A stretch of DNA of 30,898 nucleotides from a virus, in IMG/VR virus record IMGVR_UViG_3300032268_000862, positions 1-30,898 of that record; one strand, written 5' to 3'. Every line of letters starts with the position of its first letter. The first letter of the stretch is position 1. Below the pieces are notes generated by a model. It was given only the letters and a program-made list of their open reading frames with translations, searched no databases and was not told the origin of the DNA. Positions 1 to 6,692 of this stretch are shown here, piece by piece. The position numbers and the translations under genes are program-made.

Positions 1-756
1 ACGGCGAACGGGACGCAGTTCGCGACTACGACCGTCGCCACCCTGCCCGTTGGCTCAACGGGGCCCGTGACGGCGACGGCTCGGGCGTCTCAGGCCGGGA
101 CGGCTGGGAACGTCGCGGCTGCCTCCCTGAACTCCCTCGCGGCTCCTCTCTCGGACCCTCTCGTCCAGGTCACCAACAACGCACCAGCGACCGGCGGCGA
201 CGAGACCGAGACCGACGCGAGGCTTCGATCCAGAGCGCGGGACTTCTTCCGGACGGCTCGACGCGGGACGCTTGCGGCGATCGAGTTCGGAGCCCTCACG
301 GTCCCCGGGGTTAGGCAAGCGACGGCGATCGAGGAGACCGACTCCTTCGGGATCCCGACCGGCCGCGTGGCCCTCTACGTCGCGGACGCTCTCGGTCAGG
401 CGAACGCGGCGCTCTGCGCGGCGGTGCGTGCGGCCCTCCTGGAGTATCGGGCGGCCGGGATCTACGTCGACGTCGTCGGCTCGACTCCGAACTTCGTCCC
501 GATCCTCTACCGTCTCCGCTTCGAGGCGGGAGTGGACACGACGGCGGCCTTCTCGCAGATCCAGAGCGCGACCGTCGCGGCCGTGAACAACCTCCGCCCG
601 AGCGAGACCCTCGCCGTCTCGCTCCTCTTCTCGGTCGCCCGGAGCGTGCCCGGAGTGATCGTCCTCGATGACGCGGTCCAGGAACCCGTCGGCGACCTCG
701 TCCCGGCTCCGAATCAGGTGATCCGAACGCGAGCCGATCTCGTCCAGGCGGAGTGA
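1..756 (+). CDS. Baseplate J-like protein, 5'-truncated
   Basis: The reading frame is open from base 1, so the N-terminus lies outside the window; 251 residues are visible. The visible part carries features of the baseplate J / Mu gp47 family, a wedge component of tailed-phage baseplates: a GTQFAT stretch at the beginning, the GTAGNVAA turn near codon 37, and an E-T-D-A-R-L-R segment near codon 69 matching the family's 'E(S/T)DExLRxR' motif. A second family member follows 3 bases downstream (760-2055), so two J-like proteins are in tandem. An internal GTG at 67 is not the start, because homologous sequence continues upstream of it. The family call is good; its exact position in the baseplate is inferred. 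Confidence 0.8.
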   Translation, partial: TANGTQFATTTVATLPVGSTGPVTATARASQAGTAGNVAAASLNSLAAPLSDPLVQVTNNAPATGGDETETDARLRSRARDFFRTARRGTLAAIEFGALTVPGVRQATAIEETDSFGIPTGRVALYVADALGQANAALCAAVRAALLEYRAAGIYVDVVGSTPNFVPILYRLRFEAGVDTTAAFSQIQSATVAAVNNLRPSETLAVSLLFSVARSVPGVIVLDDAVQEPVGDLVPAPNQVIRTRADLVQAE

Positions 757-759
757 TCG

Positions 760-2055
760 GTGGCCTTCGACCCGACCGACTACGATGCGTTCCTGGCCCT
801 CTGGAGGACGCTCTTCCCGCGGAGCTACACGGTCCCGATCGAGACCGAGGGCGACGGGCAAGGGCTCGACGTCTACGCGCAACAGGCAGCCCAGTTCGCT
901 CGTCTGAGCGACGCTCTCAACACGACGACCCAAGCCTACTACCTCCGGCCTCACTCGACGCAGACGGCTCCGGAGTCGGCGGGAGCCGTGAGAGCGTCGG
1001 GCTCGATCGAGGTCTCCCGGGAGGCCCCGGCGACGGGCGCGATCACGCTCTCCCAGGGAACGCAGTTCGTCGCCGACGTCCGATCTCCGGACGGCTCGAT
1101 CTTGGACGGGATCTTCGTCGAGTCGACAGAAGACGTCCTCCTCCCGGCCGGGACGCTCGGACCCTACTCCGTTACCGTCCGGGCGGTCCGTCCGGGCTAC
1201 CAGGGCAACGTCCCTGCGGGCTCGATCGTTCGCTTCGCCCTCCGGGGTCGAGCGACCATCCTCGGCGCGACGGTCGAGGCCGGGAACGTCCTCCGGGACA
1301 CCGGAGTCCCGGACCGCCTGACCCAGGCGATGATCGGACAGTACGTCCGCCTCGTCGGCGGAGCGAACGGAGGAACGGTCCCGCGTCGCATCCTCTCTGT
1401 GACCCAGGGCCCCACGAGCTTCGCGGTCCTCGACGGCGCTCCCTTGGTCGCTCCTGACACGCTGACCCAGGCGGAGGTCGAGGAGTTCGGCGACCTCGGC
1501 CTGACGGTCTCGCAGTCCTCCGCGCTCTCGGGAGGGAGGCACGGCTTTCTCGACGCGATCGCGACCGACCGGAACACGGGGAGACAGCCCGGAGAGAGCG
1601 ACGAGCAACTCCGGGCCCGTCTCGTTGCTCTCGATGACGTCGTCTCTCCGGCGGCGATTCGTCGGGCGGCCTCTCGCGTCCTCTCGCCTCTCGGGATCGC
1701 GTTCGACCTCCGAGAGACGCGAGACCCTGGAGGGCTCTTCGGCTTCGTCTACGACTTTCACCCCTACGACGCGTTCGACCTGTTCTCGAACGCCTCTCCG
1801 GTCTACGTCGACGAGTTCTCCTCCGTGACCTTCTTCGTCCTCCTCGTCGCCTTTGGGAACCAGGGAGAGTTCGGCTTCTCCTACGATGCCCCCTACCCTC
1901 GGAACGCCTACGACGCGACGACGGCGGACGCCCTGAACTTCTACGACGGATCGCCGAGGCTCTATCTCGCGGCCCTCGCGTCGCTCTACGATGCGGTGAA
2001 CCGTGCGCGGGCGGCCGGAGTCGGCTGGGTGTTGGCGAGAGACCCGAACCTCTGA
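760..2055 (+). CDS. Second baseplate J-like protein
   Basis: A 431-residue protein starting at GTG 760, just after the previous stop. It repeats the J-family layout: GTQFVADVR near residue 105, a GYQGNVPAGSI segment near 147, and R-Q-P-G-E-S-D-E-Q-L-R-A-R-L near residue 272, the most typical motif of the family. The last third (about residues 310-431) is rich in F, Y and D and has no motif I recognise; it may be the part that differs from the first copy. It probably forms part of the baseplate with the preceding gene and is followed by a third structural gene at 2068. The family assignment is firm; whether the two J proteins have distinct positions or form a heteromer is unknown. Confidence 0.78.
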   Translation: MAFDPTDYDAFLALWRTLFPRSYTVPIETEGDGQGLDVYAQQAAQFARLSDALNTTTQAYYLRPHSTQTAPESAGAVRASGSIEVSREAPATGAITLSQGTQFVADVRSPDGSILDGIFVESTEDVLLPAGTLGPYSVTVRAVRPGYQGNVPAGSIVRFALRGRATILGATVEAGNVLRDTGVPDRLTQAMIGQYVRLVGGANGGTVPRRILSVTQGPTSFAVLDGAPLVAPDTLTQAEVEEFGDLGLTVSQSSALSGGRHGFLDAIATDRNTGRQPGESDEQLRARLVALDDVVSPAAIRRAASRVLSPLGIAFDLRETRDPGGLFGFVYDFHPYDAFDLFSNASPVYVDEFSSVTFFVLLVAFGNQGEFGFSYDAPYPRNAYDATTADALNFYDGSPRLYLAALASLYDAVNRARAAGVGWVLARDPNL

Positions 2056-2067
2056 CAGAGAGAGACC

Positions 2068-3540
2068 ATGAGCGGCAACGACAACGTCCTGATCAACAAC
2101 CTGGAGCGTGCGCTCTCCACGGACACGAACAACCTCCAGAGCGTCCAGGCTCGGGTGCTCGCGGAGCTTGCGCGGTTCCTCTTCCGGTCTCGGGTCCAGG
2201 GCGCGGCCTTCGTGGAGACGACGGAGCCCTTCCTCGCCGGTCTGGCGGTTACGGCCTCGGGCTCGGACCTCCAGGTCGGAGTCGGTGTCCTCGGTCAGCA
2301 GAGCGCGACGGTGCTTCCCGTCCCTGGCCCTCTGGACTCGGACTACCGGCTTTCGCGGCTCGACACTCCCGCGACGATCGCGGGGCCCGTTCCGGGCGTG
2401 AACACTTGGTATCTCGTCGAGGCCCAGGCGACCCAGGTCGTCGCGTCCTCGGTCGTCCGGGACATCTACAACCCGGGGACGGGGACCTTCGCTCCCGCGC
2501 TCGTGAACAAGCTCCTGACGAACTCGATCCAGTTCCAACTCACCGCGGGCGGAGCCAACGTGCCCCTGCCGGTCGGAGGAGACTGGGTGCCGTTGGCGGC
2601 CGTGCAGTTCCCGGCGGGCGGCGGCGCTCCTCTCCAGATCGTGGACGCCCGACCGTTGCCGGAGATCGACTCCGAAGGCCGGAGCATCGACGGTCAGATC
2701 TTGCACCAGACGATCAGGACGACCTCGACGCCTGACGTCCCGTCGAACGCGGCCTTCGTCTCGGCCTCGGTCGTCGGTCCCGCCGGAAAGCTCGGAGGGC
2801 TCTACTCCGGGAGCCTGACGGCCTCCTCGGTCCTGGAGCCCGGGACCGTCCTCGCGGGCTCGACGTGGTACTACCTCTGGCTGTGCCCGTGGTCCGCGTT
2901 CGACCTCCGACCGAGCCCCGGACAGCTTTCCGGAGCCGACTTCCAGGGCGTGCTCACCGTCTCTCCGACTCCTCCCTCCGCCGGGACCATCCTCCCGTCG
3001 GCTCCGATCCAGCTTCCTGTCCCGTGGTCGCTCTTCTCGACCTCGGACGCGGTCTGCGTCGGAGCGGTCCGGAGGAACGCGGCGAACTCGGGCTGGGTCT
3101 CCTCGATCGAGGCCGCGCACCAGGGCTCGCTCCCTCTCGGCGCGTTCTCTCTCTCGGGCGTTCCCGTTGCCGGGACGAACTTCGTCCGGGCCTACTTTGA
3201 CGCGGTCCCCTCGGCCGTCCTGAACACTCGGACCGTGGCGGTGAACCTCGCGGGCTTCGTCCCGGAGCACGCCTCGTCCGTCCGCCTCGCGGTCCACGTC
3301 GAGACAAGCCTGAACGTGGGGACGGGCCGCTTCGACCTGGGCGTCGCTGCGAGCGGGAGCACGTTCGGCTGGTCCTACCAGTCGATGGGCCAGGAGAACG
3401 GAACGGGCTCGACGACGACGGAGGTCTGGTCTTTCGTCGACTGGCCTCGCGGCTCCCTCGGCGACGCGATCGACGTGAACACGTTCTGCACCGCTTCCGC
3501 CCAGCAACTCTCCGTCTACGTCGTCGGGTGGACCGTCTGA
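2068..3540 (+). CDS. Large tail/baseplate-associated structural protein
   Basis: A 490-residue protein starting at ATG 2068 after a purine-rich GAGAGAGA sequence. It is rich in G, S, T, V and P with few charged residues after residue 60, which suggests an extended beta-rich virion protein. The N-terminal 50 residues are helical and charged (N-N-L-E-R-A-L-S, then L-A-E-L-A-R-F-L-F), as in proteins that dock onto a baseplate. It lies directly after two J-like proteins, the usual place for tail-fibre or baseplate-periphery proteins. I recognise no enzymatic motif. The stop codon overlaps the ATG of the endolysin by one base (TGATG). A fibre-connector or receptor-binding role is inference from position and composition. 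Confidence 0.55.
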   Translation: MSGNDNVLINNLERALSTDTNNLQSVQARVLAELARFLFRSRVQGAAFVETTEPFLAGLAVTASGSDLQVGVGVLGQQSATVLPVPGPLDSDYRLSRLDTPATIAGPVPGVNTWYLVEAQATQVVASSVVRDIYNPGTGTFAPALVNKLLTNSIQFQLTAGGANVPLPVGGDWVPLAAVQFPAGGGAPLQIVDARPLPEIDSEGRSIDGQILHQTIRTTSTPDVPSNAAFVSASVVGPAGKLGGLYSGSLTASSVLEPGTVLAGSTWYYLWLCPWSAFDLRPSPGQLSGADFQGVLTVSPTPPSAGTILPSAPIQLPVPWSLFSTSDAVCVGAVRRNAANSGWVSSIEAAHQGSLPLGAFSLSGVPVAGTNFVRAYFDAVPSAVLNTRTVAVNLAGFVPEHASSVRLAVHVETSLNVGTGRFDLGVAASGSTFGWSYQSMGQENGTGSTTTEVWSFVDWPRGSLGDAIDVNTFCTASAQQLSVYVVGWTV

Positions 3541-4244
3541 TGCTTGTCCTCGGAGGGAAGATCGTCGCCGGAACGGAGTGGATCCTCGGCTGGAGAGAGA
3601 CCGGCCTCCTCTTCGACCCCTCGAAGTACTCGGGGTGCCGCAAGCGCAAGGGGACCGTGCGCCACGTCGTCGGGCATTGGACTGGAGGCGAGGCCGGGAC
3701 GACGAACGGCGACGATGATGGGAAGCGTGTGTACGACGCGCTTCGAGGACGAAAGGACGCGGACGGGAAGCCTTCTCCGCTCTCGGTCCACTTCACGATC
3801 GGGGCGACCGGGAAGGTCTGGCAACACGCGGACGCCCTCTCGACGGTGGCCTTCCACGCCGGAGCGGTCAACGAAACGTCGATCGGGATCGAGGTCGTCT
3901 CGAAGGGCTTCCCTCCGGCCGACCCAGGCCGTCCTCGACCCGAGGTCGAGCACGTCGTCCACGGTCGGAAGGTCCGACAGGTCGCGTTCCTCCCGGCTCA
4001 GATCGAGAGCTACGTCCGACTGTGCGCGGTCCTCGCGAGAGAGTGCGCTCTTCCGATGCGAGTCCCCGGGAAGGGCGTCGCTGGGGAAGTCGAGATCGCG
4101 AGCGATCGGATCTCCGACGAGGCCATCCAGCGTTGGTCTGGCTTCCTCGAACACCTCCACGTCTCGTCTTCCAAGGCCGACGCGGGGACCCAACTCTCCC
4201 GGGCTCTCCGGGAGGCGGGCTTCGTGGCCTCCGTTCCGTCGTGA
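3540..4244 (+). CDS. N-acetylmuramoyl-L-alanine amidase (endolysin)
   Basis: A 234-residue protein of the amidase_2/PGRP family, which cleaves the bond between MurNAc and L-alanine in peptidoglycan. Visible landmarks are the first zinc ligand in V-V-G-H46-W-T, the core strand V-H84-F-T-I, the motif W-Q-H96, A-F-H106-A-G and N-x-x-S-I-G-I-E (111-118), and a late K-A-D-A-G segment resembling the family's 'KxDPG'. The ATG at 3540 overlaps the upstream stop; an upstream in-frame GTG at 3528 would lie inside the previous gene and is less likely. There is no signal peptide, so release should need a holin; small hydrophobic proteins follow at 4831 and 5732. It opens the lysis block. Confidence 0.88.
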   Translation: MLVLGGKIVAGTEWILGWRETGLLFDPSKYSGCRKRKGTVRHVVGHWTGGEAGTTNGDDDGKRVYDALRGRKDADGKPSPLSVHFTIGATGKVWQHADALSTVAFHAGAVNETSIGIEVVSKGFPPADPGRPRPEVEHVVHGRKVRQVAFLPAQIESYVRLCAVLARECALPMRVPGKGVAGEVEIASDRISDEAIQRWSGFLEHLHVSSSKADAGTQLSRALREAGFVASVPS

Positions 4245-4262
4245 TGCTACCCCGAGGGGCCT

Positions 4263-4844
4263 ATGCGCTACCTCCTCGCCCTGACCATCCTCCTCCTGCC
4301 CTCTCTCGCCTCGTCGCAGGACCGGCGGAGAGAGCCTGACGCGCTCCTCCTGGCTCGAATCTGCGCGCACGAGGCGGGCTGGGAAGCTCGCGGAGAGTGC
4401 GCGGCGATCTACGACGTCCTCCTCCGAGTCGCCGAGAGGCACGGGATGACCTTCCGAGGCGCGGCCTACGCCTACTCGGGAAGGGCTCTCCGGGGCTCGA
4501 CGAACCGAGCGTGGGTCTCCCAACTCGACGAAGCGGGGACCGCTCCCTCGTCCTGGCCTACGATCCGGACCGTCTGCCGTCGGGCGGGCGAGCCTTGCTC
4601 GGTGGAGAGGCACGCCCCTTGGGTCTCGTATCGTCGGCCCTGGCTTGACCTCCTGGACCACGCTCGCTCGATCGTGCGCGGCGACGTCGCGTCTCCCTGC
4701 GTTTCGCGGCCCGACGACTGGGGTGGGGCGATGGATCGCGATCGGGCCTCGCGGATCGGGCTCGTGACGGTAAACTGCGGAGAGACTCGGAACGATTTCT
4801 ACGTCCGACCGTCAACCCTCCGGGAGCAGTATGAGCCTGAGTGA
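4263..4844 (+). CDS. Secreted protein, possible second cell-wall hydrolase
   Basis: A 193-residue protein with a clear signal peptide: M-R-Y, then a hydrophobic stretch L-L-A-L-T-I-L-L-L-P-S-L-A with likely cleavage after A-S-S. The mature part starts with an A-R-I-C-A-H-E-A-G-W-E-A-R-G-E-C segment followed by a helix, reminiscent of the 'E-x-x-G/E-A-R-G-E' active-site region of SleB/lysozyme-like wall enzymes. It ends with D-D-W-G-G and V-N-C-G-E-T-R-N-D-F-Y, resembling the end of phage transglycosylase-like proteins. Six cysteines in the exported part would suit disulphides. It sits between the amidase and a spanin-like gene. Export is well supported; the enzymatic role is tentative and an export-only accessory protein is possible. 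Confidence 0.5.
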   Translation: MRYLLALTILLLPSLASSQDRRREPDALLLARICAHEAGWEARGECAAIYDVLLRVAERHGMTFRGAAYAYSGRALRGSTNRAWVSQLDEAGTAPSSWPTIRTVCRRAGEPCSVERHAPWVSYRRPWLDLLDHARSIVRGDVASPCVSRPDDWGGAMDRDRASRIGLVTVNCGETRNDFYVRPSTLREQYEPE

Positions 4845-5208
4845 TGTTCTGGTTGCAGCGGTCTCGATCCTCGGCTCCGGAGGCTTCGCCGGAGCGATCG
4901 GTGGAGCGATCCAGGCAAAGGCCCGAGAGGGCCAGGAGACGGCAACGGCAGAGAGGTTGAAGGCCGAGAGCGAAGCTCGAACAGCCCAGGCCGTCGCGGA
5001 CGCGTTGAGCCACGCGAGGGCAGATCTGAACGACGCGAAGAAGCTCTACGACGAGGCGATTCGCAACGAGCGAGCATGCCATCAACGGGTCGAAGACCTC
5101 CGCCGAGAGGGCGAGACGCAACGAGCGGAGTGCGACCGTCGCGTGGAGGAACTCGCCCGGAAGGTCGAGCGGCTCGGCTCGACGATCCGGCCTCCCGCGC
5201 ACACTTGA
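4831..5208 (+). CDS. Coiled-coil protein with N-terminal hydrophobic segment (i-spanin-like)
   Basis: A 125-residue protein whose ATG lies 14 bases inside the previous gene. Residues 4-27 form a weakly hydrophobic, glycine-rich segment that could be a membrane anchor. Residues 30-115 are almost entirely charged and alanine-rich heptads with two cysteines, a long coiled coil. This anchor-plus-coiled-coil layout is that of inner-membrane spanins (Rz type), and a small lipoprotein follows at 5329 as an outer-membrane partner would. No sequence-level family match is recognised, so the spanin role rests on topology and position. A tail or holin-accessory protein is the alternative. The gap after it (5209-5328) holds a strong hairpin. 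Confidence 0.55.
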   Translation: MSLSDVLVAAVSILGSGGFAGAIGGAIQAKAREGQETATAERLKAESEARTAQAVADALSHARADLNDAKKLYDEAIRNERACHQRVEDLRREGETQRAECDRRVEELARKVERLGSTIRPPAHT

Positions 5209-5252
5209 CGGACGATCCCGGAGCGGACACGATCGGAGGGCGAGGTAGGGTG

Positions 5253-5290
5253 CCCCGCATCGCTCCGGAGACGGAGCCGGAGCCTCGGGG
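5253..5290 (+). terminator. Nested stem-loop in lysis-block intergenic gap
   Basis: A perfect 7-bp stem (GCTCCGG 5262-5268 with CCGGAGC 5277-5283, 8-nt loop) sits inside an outer 5-bp stem (CCCCG 5253-5257 with CGGGG 5286-5290). It lies in a 120-bp gap between the coiled-coil gene and the lipoprotein gene. No U-tract follows at once (CTTTT appears at about 5307), so it may be a weak terminator, an mRNA-processing site or a structural leader for the lipoprotein message. Confidence 0.35.
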
Positions 5291-5313
5291 AGACCTGGGG
5301 CTTCGCCTTTTCG

Positions 5314-5322
5314 TGCTACCGT
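5314..5322 (+). promoter_or_regulatory. Possible extended -10 promoter for the lipoprotein
   Basis: TGCTACCGT at 5314-5322 fits an extended -10 (TGnTAnnnT). The ATG of the lipoprotein lies only 6 bases after it, so the transcript would start at or next to the start codon and be leaderless. I see no convincing -35 at 16-18 bp. There is no Shine-Dalgarno-like sequence in front of this ATG, which fits a leaderless message. Weak evidence. Confidence 0.2.
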
Positions 5323-5328
5323 CAACGG

Positions 5329-5571
5329 ATGCACGCGACCCCTCTCCACGGTCTCGCCGTCGTCCTCGGGACGTCGCTCCTCTTCGGAGCGTCCTGCGGA
5401 GCCTCGGCGGAGCTTCGTACCCGCTACGCGACCGAGGTCGCCCGATGCACCTCGAACGAGCGGGCGATCGTCGACCGCGAAGGCTCGACTTACGAGCAGG
5501 ACCGAGCCGACCTCGCGACCGAGCGGGCTCGGTGCGACGCGGCCCTGGCCGCGATCGGAGGTGCCCCGTGA
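5329..5571 (+). CDS. Small lipoprotein (o-spanin-like)
   Basis: An 80-residue protein with a signal sequence (residues 8-22, L-A-V-V-L-G-T-S-L-L-F-G-A-S) ending at C23, a probable but not perfect lipobox (G-A-S-C). The mature part is a short charged region with two further cysteines (A-R-C-T-S and A-R-C-D-A) and periodic A/R/E residues, probably helical. It follows the anchored coiled-coil protein, the usual order for an i-spanin/o-spanin pair that fuses inner and outer membranes at the end of lysis. It is shorter in proline than typical o-spanins, so the role is inferred mainly from position and lipidation. Its stop overlaps the next GTG. Confidence 0.55.
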   Translation: MHATPLHGLAVVLGTSLLFGASCGASAELRTRYATEVARCTSNERAIVDREGSTYEQDRADLATERARCDAALAAIGGAP

Positions 5572-5735
5572 CCGCGGAGCAAGTCGTCCGCCTCGCGGTC
5601 GAGGCGATCCGGGCCGTGATCTCCCTCGCCGAGGGCCTGGGCCACAGGGACGCGGTCCTCTCGGCTCTCGACGCGACCCTGGCGGCCGTCCGCGGCCGAA
5701 CGGACTCCGATCTCGAAAGGAAGCACGGCCGATGA
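5568..5735 (+). CDS. Small helical protein of lysis block
   Basis: A 55-residue protein starting at GTG 5568, overlapping the previous stop by 4 bases (GTGA), and ending in an overlap with the next ATG (5732). The composition (V-V-R-L-A-V-E-A-I-R-A-V-I-S-L-A-E-G-L) suggests an amphipathic helix followed by a charged C-terminus. There is no membrane segment long enough for a holin. It is supported as a gene by the tight overlaps on both sides and by codon use like its neighbours. No family is recognised; a holin accessory or antiholin is a guess from position. Confidence 0.5.
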   Translation: MTAEQVVRLAVEAIRAVISLAEGLGHRDAVLSALDATLAAVRGRTDSDLERKHGR

Positions 5736-5896
5736 AGCTCCCGAAAATCGATGGTCCCCAGGCGGCCGTGATCGTCTCGATCGTCATCGCTACGACGGCG
5801 ATCTGCGTCCTGGCCCCCGAGGAGTATCGGGCACCGATCGTCGCCCTCCTGACGGCTCTCGCTGGCCTCGCTCGATCTCCTACCTCGCCGACCTGA
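5732..5896 (+). CDS. Small membrane protein, holin candidate
   Basis: A 54-residue protein whose ATG overlaps the previous stop. After a short charged N-terminus (M-K-L-P-K-I-D) come two hydrophobic segments separated by a charged turn: A-A-V-I-V-S-I-V-I-A-T-T-A-I-C-V-L-A (11-28) and I-V-A-L-L-T-A-L-A-G-L-A (36-47), with P-E-E-Y-R between. Two short membrane helices in a tiny protein at the end of a lysis block is the typical layout of a class II holin. Holins lack conserved motifs, so this rests on topology and context. It is the last gene before the large noncoding region. Confidence 0.5.
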   Translation: MKLPKIDGPQAAVIVSIVIATTAICVLAPEEYRAPIVALLTALAGLARSPTSPT

Positions 5897-6273
5897 CGGG
5901 AGCGGACCGAGCGGAGGGATGGAGGGAGTCCCCCCTTACCCCCCAGAGCAGGGAGTAAGGGAGGGCTTCGACGGTCCGCGTCCTCGCGTCGGTCAGTCGG
6001 TCGGCCTCGCGGTCTCGCCTCTCTGGAGGCTCGGTCCCGCGACACCCACTCCTCCCGCGGCTCGGCGCTCCTGGGGCGCACGTCTCCTCGCGGCTGACCC
6101 TCGTCCGCCGGAGGCTATCCAGGCGGAGGATTGACGTCCGAGCCCCGGACGCAGGGTTCGCGGCGAGGCCGCTTAGGGTGGGTGCCCCAAGCCCTCCGAG
6201 GAGGGCACGAGCACAAGTTCCCCCATCTTCCGAGGCAGATCAAGCGGTCGACCAGAATTCGCACCGAATCGAA
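5897..6273. other. Noncoding boundary region with four stem-loops
   Basis: I see no credible gene in these about 377 bases. The region holds four inverted repeats: 5933-5961 (listed separately), CGTCCG/CGGACG at 6135-6140 and 6146-6151, GCGGC/GCCGC at 6160-6164 and 6168-6172, and GCCCTC/GAGGGC at 6191-6196 and 6201-6206. It separates the late lysis genes from the first of the repeated promoters at 6274. In GC-rich DNA some hairpins are expected by chance, but three in 72 bases is dense. A terminator cluster, a small RNA or an origin are all possible; none is proven. Confidence 0.4.
5930..5965 (+). terminator. Stem-loop after lysis block (possible late terminator)
   Basis: CCCTTAC (5933-5939) pairs perfectly with GTAAGGG (5955-5961), and the loop holds a further CCC/GGG pair, giving a strong hairpin 36 bases after the last lysis gene. 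No U-run follows. Its position at the end of a long run of late genes makes a terminator or 3'-end-stabilising structure plausible. Confidence 0.4.
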
Positions 6274-6311
6274 GATTCTTTCTTGAACATCTCTCCTTTT
6301 GAGATTAGAAC
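6274..6311 (+). promoter_or_regulatory. Repeated early promoter, copy 1
   Basis: GATTCTTTC box (6274-6282) directly followed by -35 TTGAAC (6283-6288), a 17-bp spacer and -10 TAGAAC (6306-6311). The same arrangement recurs in front of genes at 6693, 8111 and 9319. The AT-rich box stands out against the GC-rich background. It should be read by the host vegetative sigma factor; the box may be an UP element or activator site. Confidence 0.75.
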
Positions 6312-6318
6312 ATCACTC

Positions 6319-6333
6319 GTGGCGCAGGGCCAC
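6319..6333 (+). promoter_or_regulatory. Leader stem-loop 1 at +1
   Basis: GTGGC (6319-6323), loop GCAGG, GCCAC (6329-6333), starting 8 bases after the -10, about at the expected transcript start. The surrounding 33 bases (6315-6347) recur at 6653-6685 with only two differences. A 5'-terminal hairpin like this commonly protects phage early mRNA from decay or presents the ribosome site (GAAGGAGAG follows). Confidence 0.6.
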
Positions 6334-6351
6334 AGCGAAGGAGAGACGAAG

Positions 6352-6516
6352 ATGGGAAGCCAGGAACAGCGCGCGGAAGAGGCGACGATCGCTCGGATGC
6401 TTCGGGAGCTTGCTTCGGACATGGCGGACCTCGTCGCGGCCGGAGAGATGACGGACGAGGAGGCGAACGAGTGGGTCAATCGGAAGGCCGACCAATGGGC
6501 CTTCGGCCTCTCCTGA
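6352..6516 (+). CDS. Small acidic early protein of unknown function
   Basis: A 54-residue acidic helical protein, first gene after promoter copy 1. ATG 6352 is chosen because it follows a good ribosome site (GAAGGAGAG) and the promoter leader; the open frame extends further upstream, but through the promoter. Residues 3-30 look like an amphipathic helix (E-E-A-T-I-A-R-M-L-R-E-L-A), followed by G-E-M-T-D-E-E-A-N-E-W-V-N-R-K-A, a second helix. It is not recognised. Its size, acidity and place right behind a strong early promoter fit a host-takeover protein, but that is inference only. Confidence 0.65.
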   Translation: MGSQEQRAEEATIARMLRELASDMADLVAAGEMTDEEANEWVNRKADQWAFGLS

Positions 6517-6602
6517 GAGGACTTGAAAGAGCCCCGTCGGAGGACGAAGCCGGTTCGCCACCGGCACGGGGCCTTGGTCCGGTCTTCTCGGTCGAAGTCC
6601 TT
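6517..6602 (+). ncRNA. Structured intergenic element with tRNA-like minihelix
   Basis: Directly after the stop at 6516, AGGACTT (6518-6524) pairs with AAGTCCT (6595-6601) and closes a domain. Inside, GCCCCGT (6531-6537) pairs with ACGGGGC (6566-6572), and GCCGG (6549-6553) with CCGGC (6561-6565) around a 7-base loop TTCGCCA. The 3' strands of the two helices are contiguous, as in the acceptor plus T-arm of a tRNA, with an 11-base bulge in place of the D and anticodon arms. There is no CCA end or anticodon, so it is not a functional tRNA. Pairing is seen in the sequence; an RNA function is inferred. Confidence 0.35.
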
Positions 6603-6612
6603 CCCTGAAGTC

Positions 6613-6650
6613 GATTCTTTCTTGACCCTCGTCCATTTTGAGATCAAAAC
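6613..6650 (+). promoter_or_regulatory. Repeated early promoter, copy 2
   Basis: GATTCTTTC (6613-6621), -35 TTGACC (6622-6627), 17-bp spacer, -10 CAAAAC (6645-6650). The -10 lacks the first T and is the weakest of the four copies. The spacer end (TTTTGAGAT) is identical to copy 1. Confidence 0.7.
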
Positions 6651-6656
6651 TAACTC

Positions 6657-6671
6657 GTGGCGCAGGGCCAC
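6657..6671 (+). promoter_or_regulatory. Leader stem-loop 2 at +1
   Basis: GTGGC (6657-6661), loop GCAGG, GCCAC (6667-6671), 7 bases after the -10. It is identical in stem and loop to copy 1 and is followed by the ribosome site GAAGGAAAG. Confidence 0.6.
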
Positions 6672-6692
6672 GGCGAAGGAAAGACATCCCAG

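Noticed and set aside
55-3507. Very long open frame (about 1150 codons) on the minus strand opposite the tail genes
   Set aside because: It mirrors the well-supported J-like and tail genes on the + strand. The translation is dominated by R, E, D, V and G with no domain, a typical by-product of GC-rich codon bias.
5919-6134. Plus-strand frame of 71 codons after the holin-like gene
   Set aside because: It runs through the possible terminator hairpin, lacks a good ribosome site and has a P/R/G-rich composition unlike its neighbours.
6531-6572. Functional tRNA gene
   Set aside because: Only the acceptor and T-arm halves can be formed; there is no anticodon or D arm and no CCA, so it is listed only as a tRNA-like structure.
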